Below, piece by piece: positions 16,737 to 26,012 of a DNA stretch of 42,120 nucleotides. The translations under genes were made by a program, and so were the position numbers. The first letter of the stretch is position 1. Each line of letters starts with the position of its first letter. Source of the DNA: Stutzerimonas stutzeri (GTDB lineage: Bacteria; Pseudomonadota; Gammaproteobacteria; Pseudomonadales; Pseudomonadaceae); NCBI RefSeq assembly GCF_024448895.1, contig NZ_JAMOIC010000029.1:1-42120 (forward strand), read 5' to 3'. The notes under the pieces are model-generated. The model was not told the DNA's origin. It saw nothing but the letters and a program-made list of their open reading frames with translations, and searched no databases.

Positions 16737-19586
16737 ATGTGGGTTGCTCAAGCGCGAGATTACCGAACAACCCTGGCGGCTGTTTTTTACGGATACACGA
16801 CGTTTTGTGGGCGACTGATTTGCGCGGCGCTTTTAGCACTCTGCGGCGTGCTCGCACCTGTTCCAGTCGTCCAGGCTGACACCACAAACCCCGGCAGCGT
16901 AGCGTTTTGGTATGCCGCCAACCCCCCGCTCGCCGAACTCGCACAATTCGAATGGACCGTTCTGGAATCCGCACACCTGGAGCCCAAGGATGTGGCTTTC
17001 CTTCGCGAACAGGGCAGCGAGCCCTTCGCTTATCTTTCTGTCGGCGAATATGACGGCAACCTCGAGGCGTCTGACGCCGACGTAGCCTCGGGTGCCAGCG
17101 ACGTACGCAACCACGCCTGGAACAGCCAGGTAATGCTGCTCTCTTCCAGTGCCTGGAGAACGCATCTGCTACGACGTGCCGAGGCGCTTGCGGAGCAGGG
17201 ATATGCCGGTCTGTTTCTCGACACCCTGGACAGTTTTCAGTTGCTTCCAGAGGCAGAGCGAGAAGCGCAACGTATCGCTCTGCGTGATTTTCTCGCCGAG
17301 CTGAAGCGGCAGCAGCCCGCTATGAAGCTGATATTCAACCGTGGTTTTGAGGTACTGCCAGAGCTGCCGGGAGTGGCATCCGCCGTGGCTGTCGAATCAA
17401 TCCACTCAGGGTGGGATGCCAGCGGGGCGCGTTATCGGAAGGTGCCGCAGGAGGATCGCGACTGGCTGAACCTGCACCTCGACCCGTTGCGGGCCAAAGG
17501 CGTACCGCTGATAGCCATCGACTACCTGCCAGCTGATCGCCGCGCCGAGGCGCGTGAATTGGCTCGTCGGCTGCAGTCGGAAGGCTTTCTGCCCTTCGTG
17601 ACGATGCCCGATCTGAATTACCTGGGCGTGAGTAACGTTGAGGTTCAACCGCGCCGTATTGCTGTCGTCTATGACCCGCGCGAGGGGCCCCTGTCCACCA
17701 ATCGCGGTCACATGTTTCTGGGCGGACTGCTCGAGTACCTGGGGTATCGCACCGACTATCTTGCGGCAGACCAGCTTCCGGATGGTCCGCTTGGTGGGCT
17801 GTACGCGGGTGTAGTGACCTGGATGACCAGCGGGCCGCCGGTTGACTCAGTCAAATTCGATCAATGGCTTTCGGCACGTATCGATGAGTCCGTTCCGTTG
17901 GCAATTATGGCGGGCCTGCCGGTCTCAGATCAGAGTCTGCTGACTCGAATGGGGCTGCAGCGGGTTCGCCAGCAAGCCAAGCGGGAGGTCGGGATCGCCA
18001 GTCAGGACAAGGATCTGGTAGGCGATTTCGAGGCGCCGGTGGTGATTCGCTTGCGTGATCTGGTCCCGCTCAATGTCATCAATGGCAGCGCGACCCCCGC
18101 CCTTGCCCTTATCGACAGCGAAGAACGTCGCTATGTCCCTATTGCCACAGGTGCGACGGGCGGCATTGCGCTCAACCCTTACATCATCGAAGAAGGGCCG
18201 GACAGTCAGCGCTGGATTCTCGACCCGTTCGCCTTCCTCCAGCGTGCCCTGAGGTTGCCGGCCATTCCGCGGCCGGATGCCACCACAGAGAACGGCCGGC
18301 GTGTCGCGACGGTGCATATCGACGGCGATGGCTTCCTTTCAAGAGCGGAAGTGACCGGGTCTCCTTATGCAGGGAGTGAGGTGCATAAAACGTTCATCAA
18401 GCCTTATCCGTTGCTCACTTCCGTATCGGTCATCGAGGGTGAGATAGGCCCCAAGGGACGCTATCCGCATCTCGCCCGTGAGCTTGAGCCGATCGCACGG
18501 GAGATATTCGCGGACGCCAGGGTCGAGGTGGCGACTCACAGTTTCAGTCATCCTTTTTTCTGGCAGCCTGAGCGGGCTCAGCAGCGCGAAGGTTTTAATG
18601 CCGATTACGGGCTGTCGATGGTCATTCCAGGCTACGACAGGCTCGACTTCGAGCGGGAGGTCATTGGATCCACCGCGTATATAAACGAGCGCCTCACCAG
18701 TCCATCGAAGCCGGTCAAGATGATCTTCTGGACGGGCGACGCCCTGCCAGATGCCGCGACCATCAAGCTGGCCTATGACGCCGGGCTGGCGAACGTAAAC
18801 GGCGGCACAACGATATTGACCCATGCGCGTCCGTCGCTCACCGGTTTATCGCCGCTCATCAGGCCCACTGCGGGCGGCATTCAGTACTACGCGCCGATTA
18901 TCAACGAGAACCTCTACACCAACCTGTGGCAGGGACCGTACTACGGCTTTCGGGAGGTGCTGGACACCTTCGCGCTCACGGATGCGCCCCGCCGGTTGCG
19001 TGGTCTGCACCTGTATTACCACTTCTATTCGGCGACCAAGCAGGCCTCGATTAGGGTCATAACGGAGATCTACGAGTCGATGCTGGCTGAACAGCCGATC
19101 TCCCTATGGATGAGCCAATACATCACCCGTATGCATGGCTTGCACCAAGCAAGTCTGGCTCGGCTGGCCGATGGACGCTGGCAGGTTCGCGGTCTGGACG
19201 GCCTGCGTACGCTGCGACTGGACCCGGCGCTCGGCTGGCCGGATCTTGGACAATCAGTAGGGGTCGCGGGCGTTCGGGATCTGCCCCAGGGTCGTTACGT
19301 GCATCTGAGCTCACCGGTCGCGGTACTGGCGCTACGGACCGAGCGTGATCCACGTCCAGCGCTGGAGCAGGCAAACCTGCCGTTGCTGCGCTGGGATTAT
19401 GTCGATGAGCACAGGGTGAAGGTGTCGTTCGCCGGCGAAATGCCCCTGCGTTTCGCGGTACGTGCGGCAGGCCGTTGTTCACTAGACGTTGCCGGCAAGC
19501 GTCATCAGGCCGTGAAAGCGGATGGATTGTGGCGGTTCGATCTGCCAGGGAATCGAGTGATAGATGCGCAACTCCTCTGTCACTGA
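16737..19586 (+). CDS. pelA: Pel polysaccharide hydrolase/deacetylase PelA
   Basis: PelA is the periplasmic two-domain enzyme that cleaves and partly de-N-acetylates Pel, a polymer rich in N-acetylgalactosamine. The N-terminal hydrolase domain (about 50-300) has Asp162 in LFLDTLDSF and Glu220 in AVESIHSG, matching PAO1 Asp160 and Glu218. The C-terminal deacetylase has Asp529 in HIDGDGF and His601/His605 in THSFSHPFF, matching Asp528, His600 and His604. The length of 949 residues is close to PAO1 (948 by memory). The ATG at 16737 is favoured by this numbering; a GTG at 16728 is the alternative. The signal peptide is unusually long (about 47 residues, hydrophobic core LICAALLALCGVLAPV). The gene overlaps pelB by 23 bases. 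Confidence 0.97.
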   Translation: MWVAQARDYRTTLAAVFYGYTTFCGRLICAALLALCGVLAPVPVVQADTTNPGSVAFWYAANPPLAELAQFEWTVLESAHLEPKDVAFLREQGSEPFAYLSVGEYDGNLEASDADVASGASDVRNHAWNSQVMLLSSSAWRTHLLRRAEALAEQGYAGLFLDTLDSFQLLPEAEREAQRIALRDFLAELKRQQPAMKLIFNRGFEVLPELPGVASAVAVESIHSGWDASGARYRKVPQEDRDWLNLHLDPLRAKGVPLIAIDYLPADRRAEARELARRLQSEGFLPFVTMPDLNYLGVSNVEVQPRRIAVVYDPREGPLSTNRGHMFLGGLLEYLGYRTDYLAADQLPDGPLGGLYAGVVTWMTSGPPVDSVKFDQWLSARIDESVPLAIMAGLPVSDQSLLTRMGLQRVRQQAKREVGIASQDKDLVGDFEAPVVIRLRDLVPLNVINGSATPALALIDSEERRYVPIATGATGGIALNPYIIEEGPDSQRWILDPFAFLQRALRLPAIPRPDATTENGRRVATVHIDGDGFLSRAEVTGSPYAGSEVHKTFIKPYPLLTSVSVIEGEIGPKGRYPHLARELEPIAREIFADARVEVATHSFSHPFFWQPERAQQREGFNADYGLSMVIPGYDRLDFEREVIGSTAYINERLTSPSKPVKMIFWTGDALPDAATIKLAYDAGLANVNGGTTILTHARPSLTGLSPLIRPTAGGIQYYAPIINENLYTNLWQGPYYGFREVLDTFALTDAPRRLRGLHLYYHFYSATKQASIRVITEIYESMLAEQPISLWMSQYITRMHGLHQASLARLADGRWQVRGLDGLRTLRLDPALGWPDLGQSVGVAGVRDLPQGRYVHLSSPVAVLALRTERDPRPALEQANLPLLRWDYVDEHRVKVSFAGEMPLRFAVRAAGRCSLDVAGKRHQAVKADGLWRFDLPGNRVIDAQLLCH

Positions 19587-22500
19587 GCCTACTCGCCTGC
19601 TCAGCCCCTGGGCCCTGCTACTGGTGGTGGCGCTCATCGGCGCTCTGCTGGTGTTGACCTATACCGGCGAAGACGTATTCATGCCGAGTGAGAAACAGCC
19701 CGATGCCGTTTCCATCAGTTACGCCGAGCTTTTGCTCGAAGCGCACCCTGATGACACGAGTCTGCGCTTCAAACTCATCGAGCAGCTCGTCGAGCTGGGT
19801 GACCTCGCGCGGGCACGCTCGCATGTATTCAAACTGGGCGAACCTGAATCTGACAGCGTGCGCTTCTTTCTAGCCGAGCTGGCGGTGCTCGAGGCTCAGG
19901 CTGCGCCTGAAGGCATACCCCCTCCTGCGCTCAATGCCCTCCGCGATCAGCTAAACGCCGTAGAACGCGCAAGTATCTCTATCGAGCAGCTTTCGCGTCT
20001 CGCTCGTTATGCCCTGGCGCTTGGTGATCCTGCTTTGGCGGCACACGCCTATGGCGATCTGGCGATTCGAGATGAAGCTCAGCGCGAGCACTGGCTGATC
20101 GAGTCGGCGCAGGCCCACCTGGGAGCAGGGGAAACGCTGGCTGCTGCACGCATCTTTACCGATCTACTGGCCAGTACCGAGTCTCCCGTCGAACGTCGCG
20201 AATATTTGGCCAAGGCCTTCTCCGCGATGCTTGCGGCGGATCAGAGCGAGCAGGCAGCGGAGCTGATTCAGCGCAATCTCGATCTGATGAGCGCTGCTGA
20301 CGGAGATCTGTTTGGCATGGCCGCGCGCGCCGGGATCGGCAGTCATCGCTACGATCTGGCGATGGAGACGGTCGCCCGTTGGCGCAGGTTGAAGCCGGAC
20401 GATGCGTCCGCCGTAAATGCAGACTTGCAACTGCGGCTCGCTGCGGGGCAGCTGGAACAGGCGTGGGCGGCGGGACAGGACCTGTCAGCGCTTGGCCCGT
20501 TGGATGCCGGTAATCTGGAACTCATGGGCAAACTGGGCGAGTGGACAGGCCGGACGAATGAAGCGCTTGGCTTCTGGTTGCGCCTGGTTCAGTTACGCGA
20601 TGAGCCTGCGGTTCGTGAACATGCCTGGCGCCTCGCGTCGCAGCTGTTCGATTTCGATAACACCATTGGTTTGCTATCCGGCGCAGGAAAGCTTCGGCAG
20701 TTGTCCGACACCGAGTTGGATGCGCTCGTCTACAGCCATAACGCGCGCGGCACGCCCGAGCAGGCCGAGCGCTGGCTGCGTGACTATCTGCGAGTCTGGC
20801 CCGGGCATCAGCTCGGCTGGCTGCGCCTGCAGCAGATCCTCGAGCAAACCCATCAGCAGGTTGCATTGGTCGAGCTGTGGGCACAGATCGATCGTCGCTT
20901 CGGTCTTACGATCGATCAGCGGGTCGAGTGGGCCCTGGACCATTGGGAGCTGTTCGACCCCCAAGCTGCATGGCGCGTGCTCGAGGGCGTGGAGCTCGAC
21001 TCGGTGTCCGACCAAGCGTACTGGCTTCTGCGAGCCGAGCTAGCGTGGGAGCTGGAGCGAGACTCAGACACGCTCGACGCCTATCGCAGGCTGGCCGATC
21101 TGGGAGTGGTTCCGAACAACACATCCGAAGAGCGACTCATTGCACTCTATGAGCGTAATGAACCGACTCTGGCACTTGATGTGATGATCGCCAGTTGGGA
21201 ACGCAACCGCACGCCGTCGAATCTCACTCGCGCCCTGCAGTTGGCCATGGAGCTGGAGGATGCGAACCGGCTTGAAGCGTTGGTCAACGAAGGCCTCGAA
21301 CTGCCTGACGCTGAAAAAATTGCAGCTATCTGGAGTGCTCGCGCATTCATAGCCGCTCGTAATGGCGACCGTGCCGAAACCGAGCAGATCTACCTTCAGG
21401 CCGTGTCACTTTTCCCCCATACAGGGACGTTCCGCGAGCAGTTGCTCTGGCACTACATCGATCATGCTCAGCGTGACGCGCTGGCGCCGCTTCTGCGGCA
21501 ATGGGAGCCATTGGCTCGCAAGCAGAGCGGGCTGTGGCTACCCTTTGCAAGCGCAAACCTGATGCTCAATCGCAACGATCAGGTGTTGCGATGGTTCGAC
21601 CTTTACTTGCGAAAGGACTCAGACGACTTGCTGGTGCAGGCGGCATATGCCGATGCGCTGGACAGCGCCGGCTATGCGGATCGTGCACTGCGTCTGCGAC
21701 GTCATGTGCTGCGTAATTTCGAAATGCCTGTGGCCGGAGCCGACCTGGCGTTGTATCAAACCTACCTGCGGCTACTGACTTCAGGGGGCGCACGCATGGC
21801 CGCCGGTGAGCTGGCGCTGCGCTGGAGCGATGGCTCACAGCCCTTGTTGCAGTTTTGGTTCGACCAGTTCAGCGAGCAACTCGACGCGACCAACCAGGGT
21901 GCGCTCAAGGAGCAATGGTTGGCTTGGGCTCGTAGCAAAGGCCTGCGAATCAGTCGCTATGCCGAACTGCAACAGGCGTTGCAAGAGCAAAACCGCCAGA
22001 CTCTGGAGCGTCTGCTTGCTGAGGGCGGGTTGGATCCTGCGCAGCGTGTCGAGGCTTTGCAGCGCCTGGGCGCTACAGGCCTTGCCTTGGCGGAAGGTCT
22101 GCAGGCGCTCTCGGCCGAGCAGCCGGTTGCAGTGCAGCAGCAATTGCGCCGGCAGACGCTGGCACTGCAGGAGCGCAATCCTCAGGGCGTTCGGATAGGC
22201 ATGCGCCAACAGGACTTCGGGTCCCTCAAGCTGCAGGGGCAAACCGCGGAGATCGCGGGGCAACTTGACCATGATTGGCACGCGCAGCTGTCGCTTGGCC
22301 GCAACCGTTATTCCGGCAGCGCGCTTACTGCCCAGCCTGGAGAATTGACCCGCGATGCGGAGGATTTACGGCCAGGTATCGAGCGCTCAGCAGAATTGCG
22401 ACTGACCCGGGCCTTGGACGATGGGTCACTTGGCTTGGAGGTGGACACCAGCCGCCACGACGAGGGTGATCGTACCGGGTTGGGTATCACCCGCACTCTT

Positions 22501-23127
22501 CAGCTCAACAGTGGCGATACCCTGGAATTTCAGATGGGATGGCATCGTCAGGCCGAAGAGAGCGGCCTGCTGCGAGCCATGGGACGACGCGATTCGCTGG
22601 GCGTCAGCGGCATTCATTCCATCAGCGCTCGCGACCAGATCAGCTGGTCGCTCGCTCAGCAACGTTTCAGCACTTTGAGTGGTGAATCGGTTGGCAGCGG
22701 CCAGCAAGTCAGCCTTGAGCTGAGCCATGCCGTTTTCTTCGAGGGCCCGACATGGACGCTTCGCAGCGGACTCAGCTATGCAAAATATGGCACGTCGAAC
22801 GACGAGCTGCGTTCAGTCAGCGCGCCTGCGGCCGACTTACTACAGGACCGCTTCGGTCAGGCCTATATCGGTAGCACCTGGCGCCGCGGTTTTCCGGGCG
22901 CAATGAATCGCAGCACCGCGCAGTTCAGCTGGATCTTCGATGTGCTGGCCGGTTGGCAGTGGACCGAACAGCAAACCAACTACGCCATCAACACCGGCGT
23001 CGGCATGCAGGTGCTCGGCGACGATGAACTGGCATTCACCTTTGGCTATCAGTCCGCACCGAAGAATGGTGATGGCGAACCAGGTGGGACTTTGGGCATG
23101 ACTTACAGCGCTCGATTCGGGCGCTGA
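19564..23127 (+). CDS. pelB: Pel export outer-membrane porin with TPR scaffold PelB
   Basis: This 1187-residue protein has an N-terminal membrane anchor (about 13-31, LLSPWALLLVVALIGALLVL). A long helical tetratricopeptide region follows (about 50-860), recognisable from repeated A/L/W-rich helix pairs such as LGDLARARSHVFKLGE. The last 300 residues (from about 880) alternate polar and hydrophobic residues as in a beta-barrel. PelB is the secretion pore for Pel; its TPR region binds PelA in the periplasm and stimulates it. The length agrees with PAO1 PelB. The start lies inside the end of pelA, and the stop overlaps the region just before pelC, which fits translational coupling. Confidence 0.95.
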   Translation: MRNSSVTEPTRLLSPWALLLVVALIGALLVLTYTGEDVFMPSEKQPDAVSISYAELLLEAHPDDTSLRFKLIEQLVELGDLARARSHVFKLGEPESDSVRFFLAELAVLEAQAAPEGIPPPALNALRDQLNAVERASISIEQLSRLARYALALGDPALAAHAYGDLAIRDEAQREHWLIESAQAHLGAGETLAAARIFTDLLASTESPVERREYLAKAFSAMLAADQSEQAAELIQRNLDLMSAADGDLFGMAARAGIGSHRYDLAMETVARWRRLKPDDASAVNADLQLRLAAGQLEQAWAAGQDLSALGPLDAGNLELMGKLGEWTGRTNEALGFWLRLVQLRDEPAVREHAWRLASQLFDFDNTIGLLSGAGKLRQLSDTELDALVYSHNARGTPEQAERWLRDYLRVWPGHQLGWLRLQQILEQTHQQVALVELWAQIDRRFGLTIDQRVEWALDHWELFDPQAAWRVLEGVELDSVSDQAYWLLRAELAWELERDSDTLDAYRRLADLGVVPNNTSEERLIALYERNEPTLALDVMIASWERNRTPSNLTRALQLAMELEDANRLEALVNEGLELPDAEKIAAIWSARAFIAARNGDRAETEQIYLQAVSLFPHTGTFREQLLWHYIDHAQRDALAPLLRQWEPLARKQSGLWLPFASANLMLNRNDQVLRWFDLYLRKDSDDLLVQAAYADALDSAGYADRALRLRRHVLRNFEMPVAGADLALYQTYLRLLTSGGARMAAGELALRWSDGSQPLLQFWFDQFSEQLDATNQGALKEQWLAWARSKGLRISRYAELQQALQEQNRQTLERLLAEGGLDPAQRVEALQRLGATGLALAEGLQALSAEQPVAVQQQLRRQTLALQERNPQGVRIGMRQQDFGSLKLQGQTAEIAGQLDHDWHAQLSLGRNRYSGSALTAQPGELTRDAEDLRPGIERSAELRLTRALDDGSLGLEVDTSRHDEGDRTGLGITRTLQLNSGDTLEFQMGWHRQAEESGLLRAMGRRDSLGVSGIHSISARDQISWSLAQQRFSTLSGESVGSGQQVSLELSHAVFFEGPTWTLRSGLSYAKYGTSNDELRSVSAPAADLLQDRFGQAYIGSTWRRGFPGAMNRSTAQFSWIFDVLAGWQWTEQQTNYAINTGVGMQVLGDDELAFTFGYQSAPKNGDGEPGGTLGMTYSARFGR

Positions 23128-23153
23128 TGCGGCAATCACAGGGAGAAGCAAAG

Positions 23154-23672
23154 ATGTCATCCATTCGTAGCCTGGTAGTGCTGGCCATGGTCTTTTTAAT
23201 TGGCGGCTGCACCACCTTTACCGAGCAAAACGCACCCGTGTTACCGCGCGCAGCCGCGTGGGGATTGGTACCGGTAGTCAATTATTCTCAGGCGCCACAG
23301 GCGGGTGAGCGTGCCGAGCAGATTCTCCTTAGCGTGCTGGCCGAGCGCGGCCTCCAGCCACGTCACTATCCGGTGGTGGCGCAATCGGATCTGCCCATGC
23401 TTGATGATCGGGAGCGGCTGGCCAAGGCGCTTGCTTGGGCAAAAGCCGAGCGTCTCGATTACGTCATCAGTGGCAGCGTCGAGGAGTGGCAGTACAAGAG
23501 TGGCCTGGATGGCGAGCCCGCGGTTGGCGTGAGTCTGCAAGTGATCGAGCTTGCCAGTGGCCGCGTCGTCTGGAGCAAGAGTGGCGCGCGTGCCGGCTGG
23601 TCCCGGGAAAGTCTTGCTGGCACCGGGCAGAAGGTTCTGCGTGAGCTGGCCGGCGCGTTGCGTCTCGAATAA
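23154..23672 (+). CDS. pelC: Pel export outer-membrane lipoprotein PelC
   Basis: PelC is a small lipoprotein that forms a dodecameric ring at the inner face of the outer membrane, guiding Pel to PelB. The chosen start at 23154 gives 172 residues, the length I recall for PAO1. It places a lipobox (IGGC, Cys19) after a typical signal peptide, with GGGAG eight bases upstream of the ATG. An in-frame ATG at 23127 adds nine residues before the signal peptide and overlaps the pelB stop. The stop overlaps the pelD start in a TAATG junction. Confidence 0.94.
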   Translation: MSSIRSLVVLAMVFLIGGCTTFTEQNAPVLPRAAAWGLVPVVNYSQAPQAGERAEQILLSVLAERGLQPRHYPVVAQSDLPMLDDRERLAKALAWAKAERLDYVISGSVEEWQYKSGLDGEPAVGVSLQVIELASGRVVWSKSGARAGWSRESLAGTGQKVLRELAGALRLE

Positions 23673-25045
23673 TGGCACTCGGCTCGGCACATAAGGACTT
23701 CACGCTGGCCCCTCGCGCCAGCACCGCCGTTTCGTGGTTAGAAACCTGGCTCATCACCGGCTTGGCCATCGGCATTGGCTATTGGTTGATGCCTGGCGAT
23801 CCGCTGATGGTTGAAAACTCGTTTCCCTGGCCGGTACTCGCGCCCTTGCTGCTCGGCATGCGCTACGGCTTCATGCGCGGACTCGTCAGCGCAGTGTTGC
23901 TGATCCTCGCGCTGATTGCCTACCACAGGTTCGGCGACGGGCTATACGCGGAAATGCCAGCCTCCTTCATCGTCGGTGTGCTGGTCAGCGGCATGCTGGT
24001 AGGTGAGTTTCGCGATATATGGGAGCGGCGGCTCGAGCGCCTGGATCTGGCTAACGACTATCGGCAGCTGAGGCTCGACGAGTTCACTCGGGCGCATTAC
24101 ATCCTGCGTATTTCCCATGACCGGCTGGAGCAGCGGATTGCGGGTAATGATCAGAGCCTGCGCAGCTCGCTCGTTGGTCTGCGTAACCAGTTGCGCAGCT
24201 TGCCTCGGGGAGACGACCCGCTCGCCAAACTGGCCGATCCGGTGCTAAGCCTGCTTACGCAGTACGGCTCGTTCAGGTCGGCAGGGCTCTATCGCGTGAA
24301 GGAAGGTGTCGCCGTAACTGCCCCCTTGAGCGTGGTGGGTGACACAGCACCGATGGATCAGAACGACCTGCTGCTGCGTATGTGCCTGAAGCGCGGGGAA
24401 TTGGTCAGTATTCGCGAGGAGTTGCTCGAGCGCGGGGAGCACAGAGAGCACTCTCGTTACCAGCTCTGCGTCCCGCTTATTGATACCGACGGGCGCATTC
24501 TGGCCATACTTGCAGTCGAGCAGATGCCTTTCTTCTCGTTCAATGATCGGGTGTTCGGATTGCTTTCGATCCTTGCCGGACATATAGCCGACCTCATTCT
24601 GAGTGATCCCCAGACACTGCAGCTGCAGGACATGGACAGCCAGGTATTCAGCCAGAACCTGAAGCGCTCGTTGAGCGATGCCCAGTTTCATGGCCTCGAC
24701 GCCAGCCTGTTCATGCTGGAAGTCAACGCATCGCCCTACAGCGAAAAACTGCTGCGCCTGATAGAAGACAGCCGGCGCGGACTGGACCTGCAGCTCAGAG
24801 CAGTGAATCAACGCGGCAATACCTGTGTTCTGGTACTTCTGCCGCTGACTTCGGCCGAGGGCGCGCAGGGCTATCTGTTCCGCCTCAACATATTGCTCGC
24901 CGAGCGCTTCGGCGCCGATGAAACGCTGGAAAGCTTGCAGGTAAGGGTGCTTGCGCATGACATCGGCACCGCAAGGGGCCACGAATCGATACACCATTTC
25001 CTCTACAGCGAGTGCGCCCTGAATGATCAGCAAGTGGCTGTTTAG
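23672..25045 (+). CDS. pelD: c-di-GMP receptor for Pel synthesis PelD
   Basis: PelD is the inner-membrane c-di-GMP receptor that switches on Pel polymerisation. The 457-residue protein has four hydrophobic segments (about 22-110), a coiled linker (115-165), a GAF domain (about 180-310) and a degenerate GGDEF domain (320-440) with no GGDEF catalytic motif. The inhibitory-site RxxD is present as Arg369-Gly-Leu-Asp372, and Arg404 lies 35 residues after Arg369. PAO1 uses Arg367, Asp370 and Arg402 with the same spacing, so ligand binding should be retained. The start overlaps the pelC stop by one base, and the end overlaps pelE by 23 bases. Confidence 0.96.
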   Translation: MALGSAHKDFTLAPRASTAVSWLETWLITGLAIGIGYWLMPGDPLMVENSFPWPVLAPLLLGMRYGFMRGLVSAVLLILALIAYHRFGDGLYAEMPASFIVGVLVSGMLVGEFRDIWERRLERLDLANDYRQLRLDEFTRAHYILRISHDRLEQRIAGNDQSLRSSLVGLRNQLRSLPRGDDPLAKLADPVLSLLTQYGSFRSAGLYRVKEGVAVTAPLSVVGDTAPMDQNDLLLRMCLKRGELVSIREELLERGEHREHSRYQLCVPLIDTDGRILAILAVEQMPFFSFNDRVFGLLSILAGHIADLILSDPQTLQLQDMDSQVFSQNLKRSLSDAQFHGLDASLFMLEVNASPYSEKLLRLIEDSRRGLDLQLRAVNQRGNTCVLVLLPLTSAEGAQGYLFRLNILLAERFGADETLESLQVRVLAHDIGTARGHESIHHFLYSECALNDQQVAV

Positions 25046-26012
25046 CGGCGCTCTGCTGTTCGAGGTTGGCAGCTGGGCAGCCTTTCAAGAGCAGTTAAGC
25101 GTCGCCCAGGCGACTTCGCTTTACCTGGGGGCACATGCTCTGAGCAGCGCCCTGCTCGCCGGCGGTATCTGGCTGCTGTTGCCGCGACGTTACAAGTTTC
25201 CCCTGCCGTGGAGCCCTCTGTTTATTTTCAGTCTGGCTTTTTTCGTACCCGGACTGGGGGCCGTCGGCGTCGCTGCCGCGCTATTTCCGGCGCTCTATCT
25301 GCCTCGTCGACACAAGGAGCTGAGCTGGGACTCCATGGCGCTTCCCGAGCTGCCATTCCGCCCTCAGGTGCGCGGCAAGGAGCTGATGTTTAACGACGGT
25401 GGCCTGCAGGATGTGCTGCGCCACGCCCCTGATACCGAAAAGCGGTTGACCGCTCTGTTCGCCACTCGCCGTATGCCCGCACGGGAGGCAATCCCCATCC
25501 TCAAGGTGGCGCTGCGCGATCCGGCTGATGATGTACGGTTGCTCGCGTATTCGATGCTCGACAAGCAGGAAAGCGAGATCAACCTTCGCATCGAGACGTC
25601 GCTGCAACAGCTTGCCACCGCAGACGGGGCACACAAGGCCGCACTGCATGATGCGCTGGCGCGTTGGTACTGGGAGCTCGCTTATCTCGGGCTGGCACAG
25701 GGCAGTGTGCTCGAGCATGTGCTTGACCAGGCGCGGGAGCATGCGGAACGAACACTCGATGACGTCACTAATCCCTACGCGCATGTTCTGGCCGGCCGGA
25801 TCGCCCTGGAGCAAGGGCGACTGGATGCCGCGAAGATCCATTTTGACCATGCCGAGGCGGCTGGTGTCAGCAGGCCGACCCTGGCTCCATACCGTGCCGA
25901 AACGGCCTTTAACGAAGGTCGTTATGAGGAGGTCGCCCGGCAGCTGTCCGAGCTGCCCGAGCCTGTCCTTCAACGCCCCCCATTTGCTGCCCTCGCGAAG
26001 TATTGGTTGTGA
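25023..26012 (+). CDS. pelE: Pel synthesis inner-membrane protein PelE
   Basis: This 329-residue protein has about three N-terminal hydrophobic segments (residues 4-20, 33-53 and 65-93). A helical, TPR-like cytoplasmic domain follows (about 130-325), with repeated units such as YAHVLAGRIALEQGRLDAAK. PelE joins PelD and PelG in the inner-membrane synthase complex and is thought to recruit PelF. It is recognised mainly from its place between pelD and pelF and its domain plan. Its start lies inside pelD, and its TGA overlaps the pelF GTG in a GTGA junction. Confidence 0.92.
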   Translation: MISKWLFSGALLFEVGSWAAFQEQLSVAQATSLYLGAHALSSALLAGGIWLLLPRRYKFPLPWSPLFIFSLAFFVPGLGAVGVAAALFPALYLPRRHKELSWDSMALPELPFRPQVRGKELMFNDGGLQDVLRHAPDTEKRLTALFATRRMPAREAIPILKVALRDPADDVRLLAYSMLDKQESEINLRIETSLQQLATADGAHKAALHDALARWYWELAYLGLAQGSVLEHVLDQAREHAERTLDDVTNPYAHVLAGRIALEQGRLDAAKIHFDHAEAAGVSRPTLAPYRAETAFNEGRYEEVARQLSELPEPVLQRPPFAALAKYWL

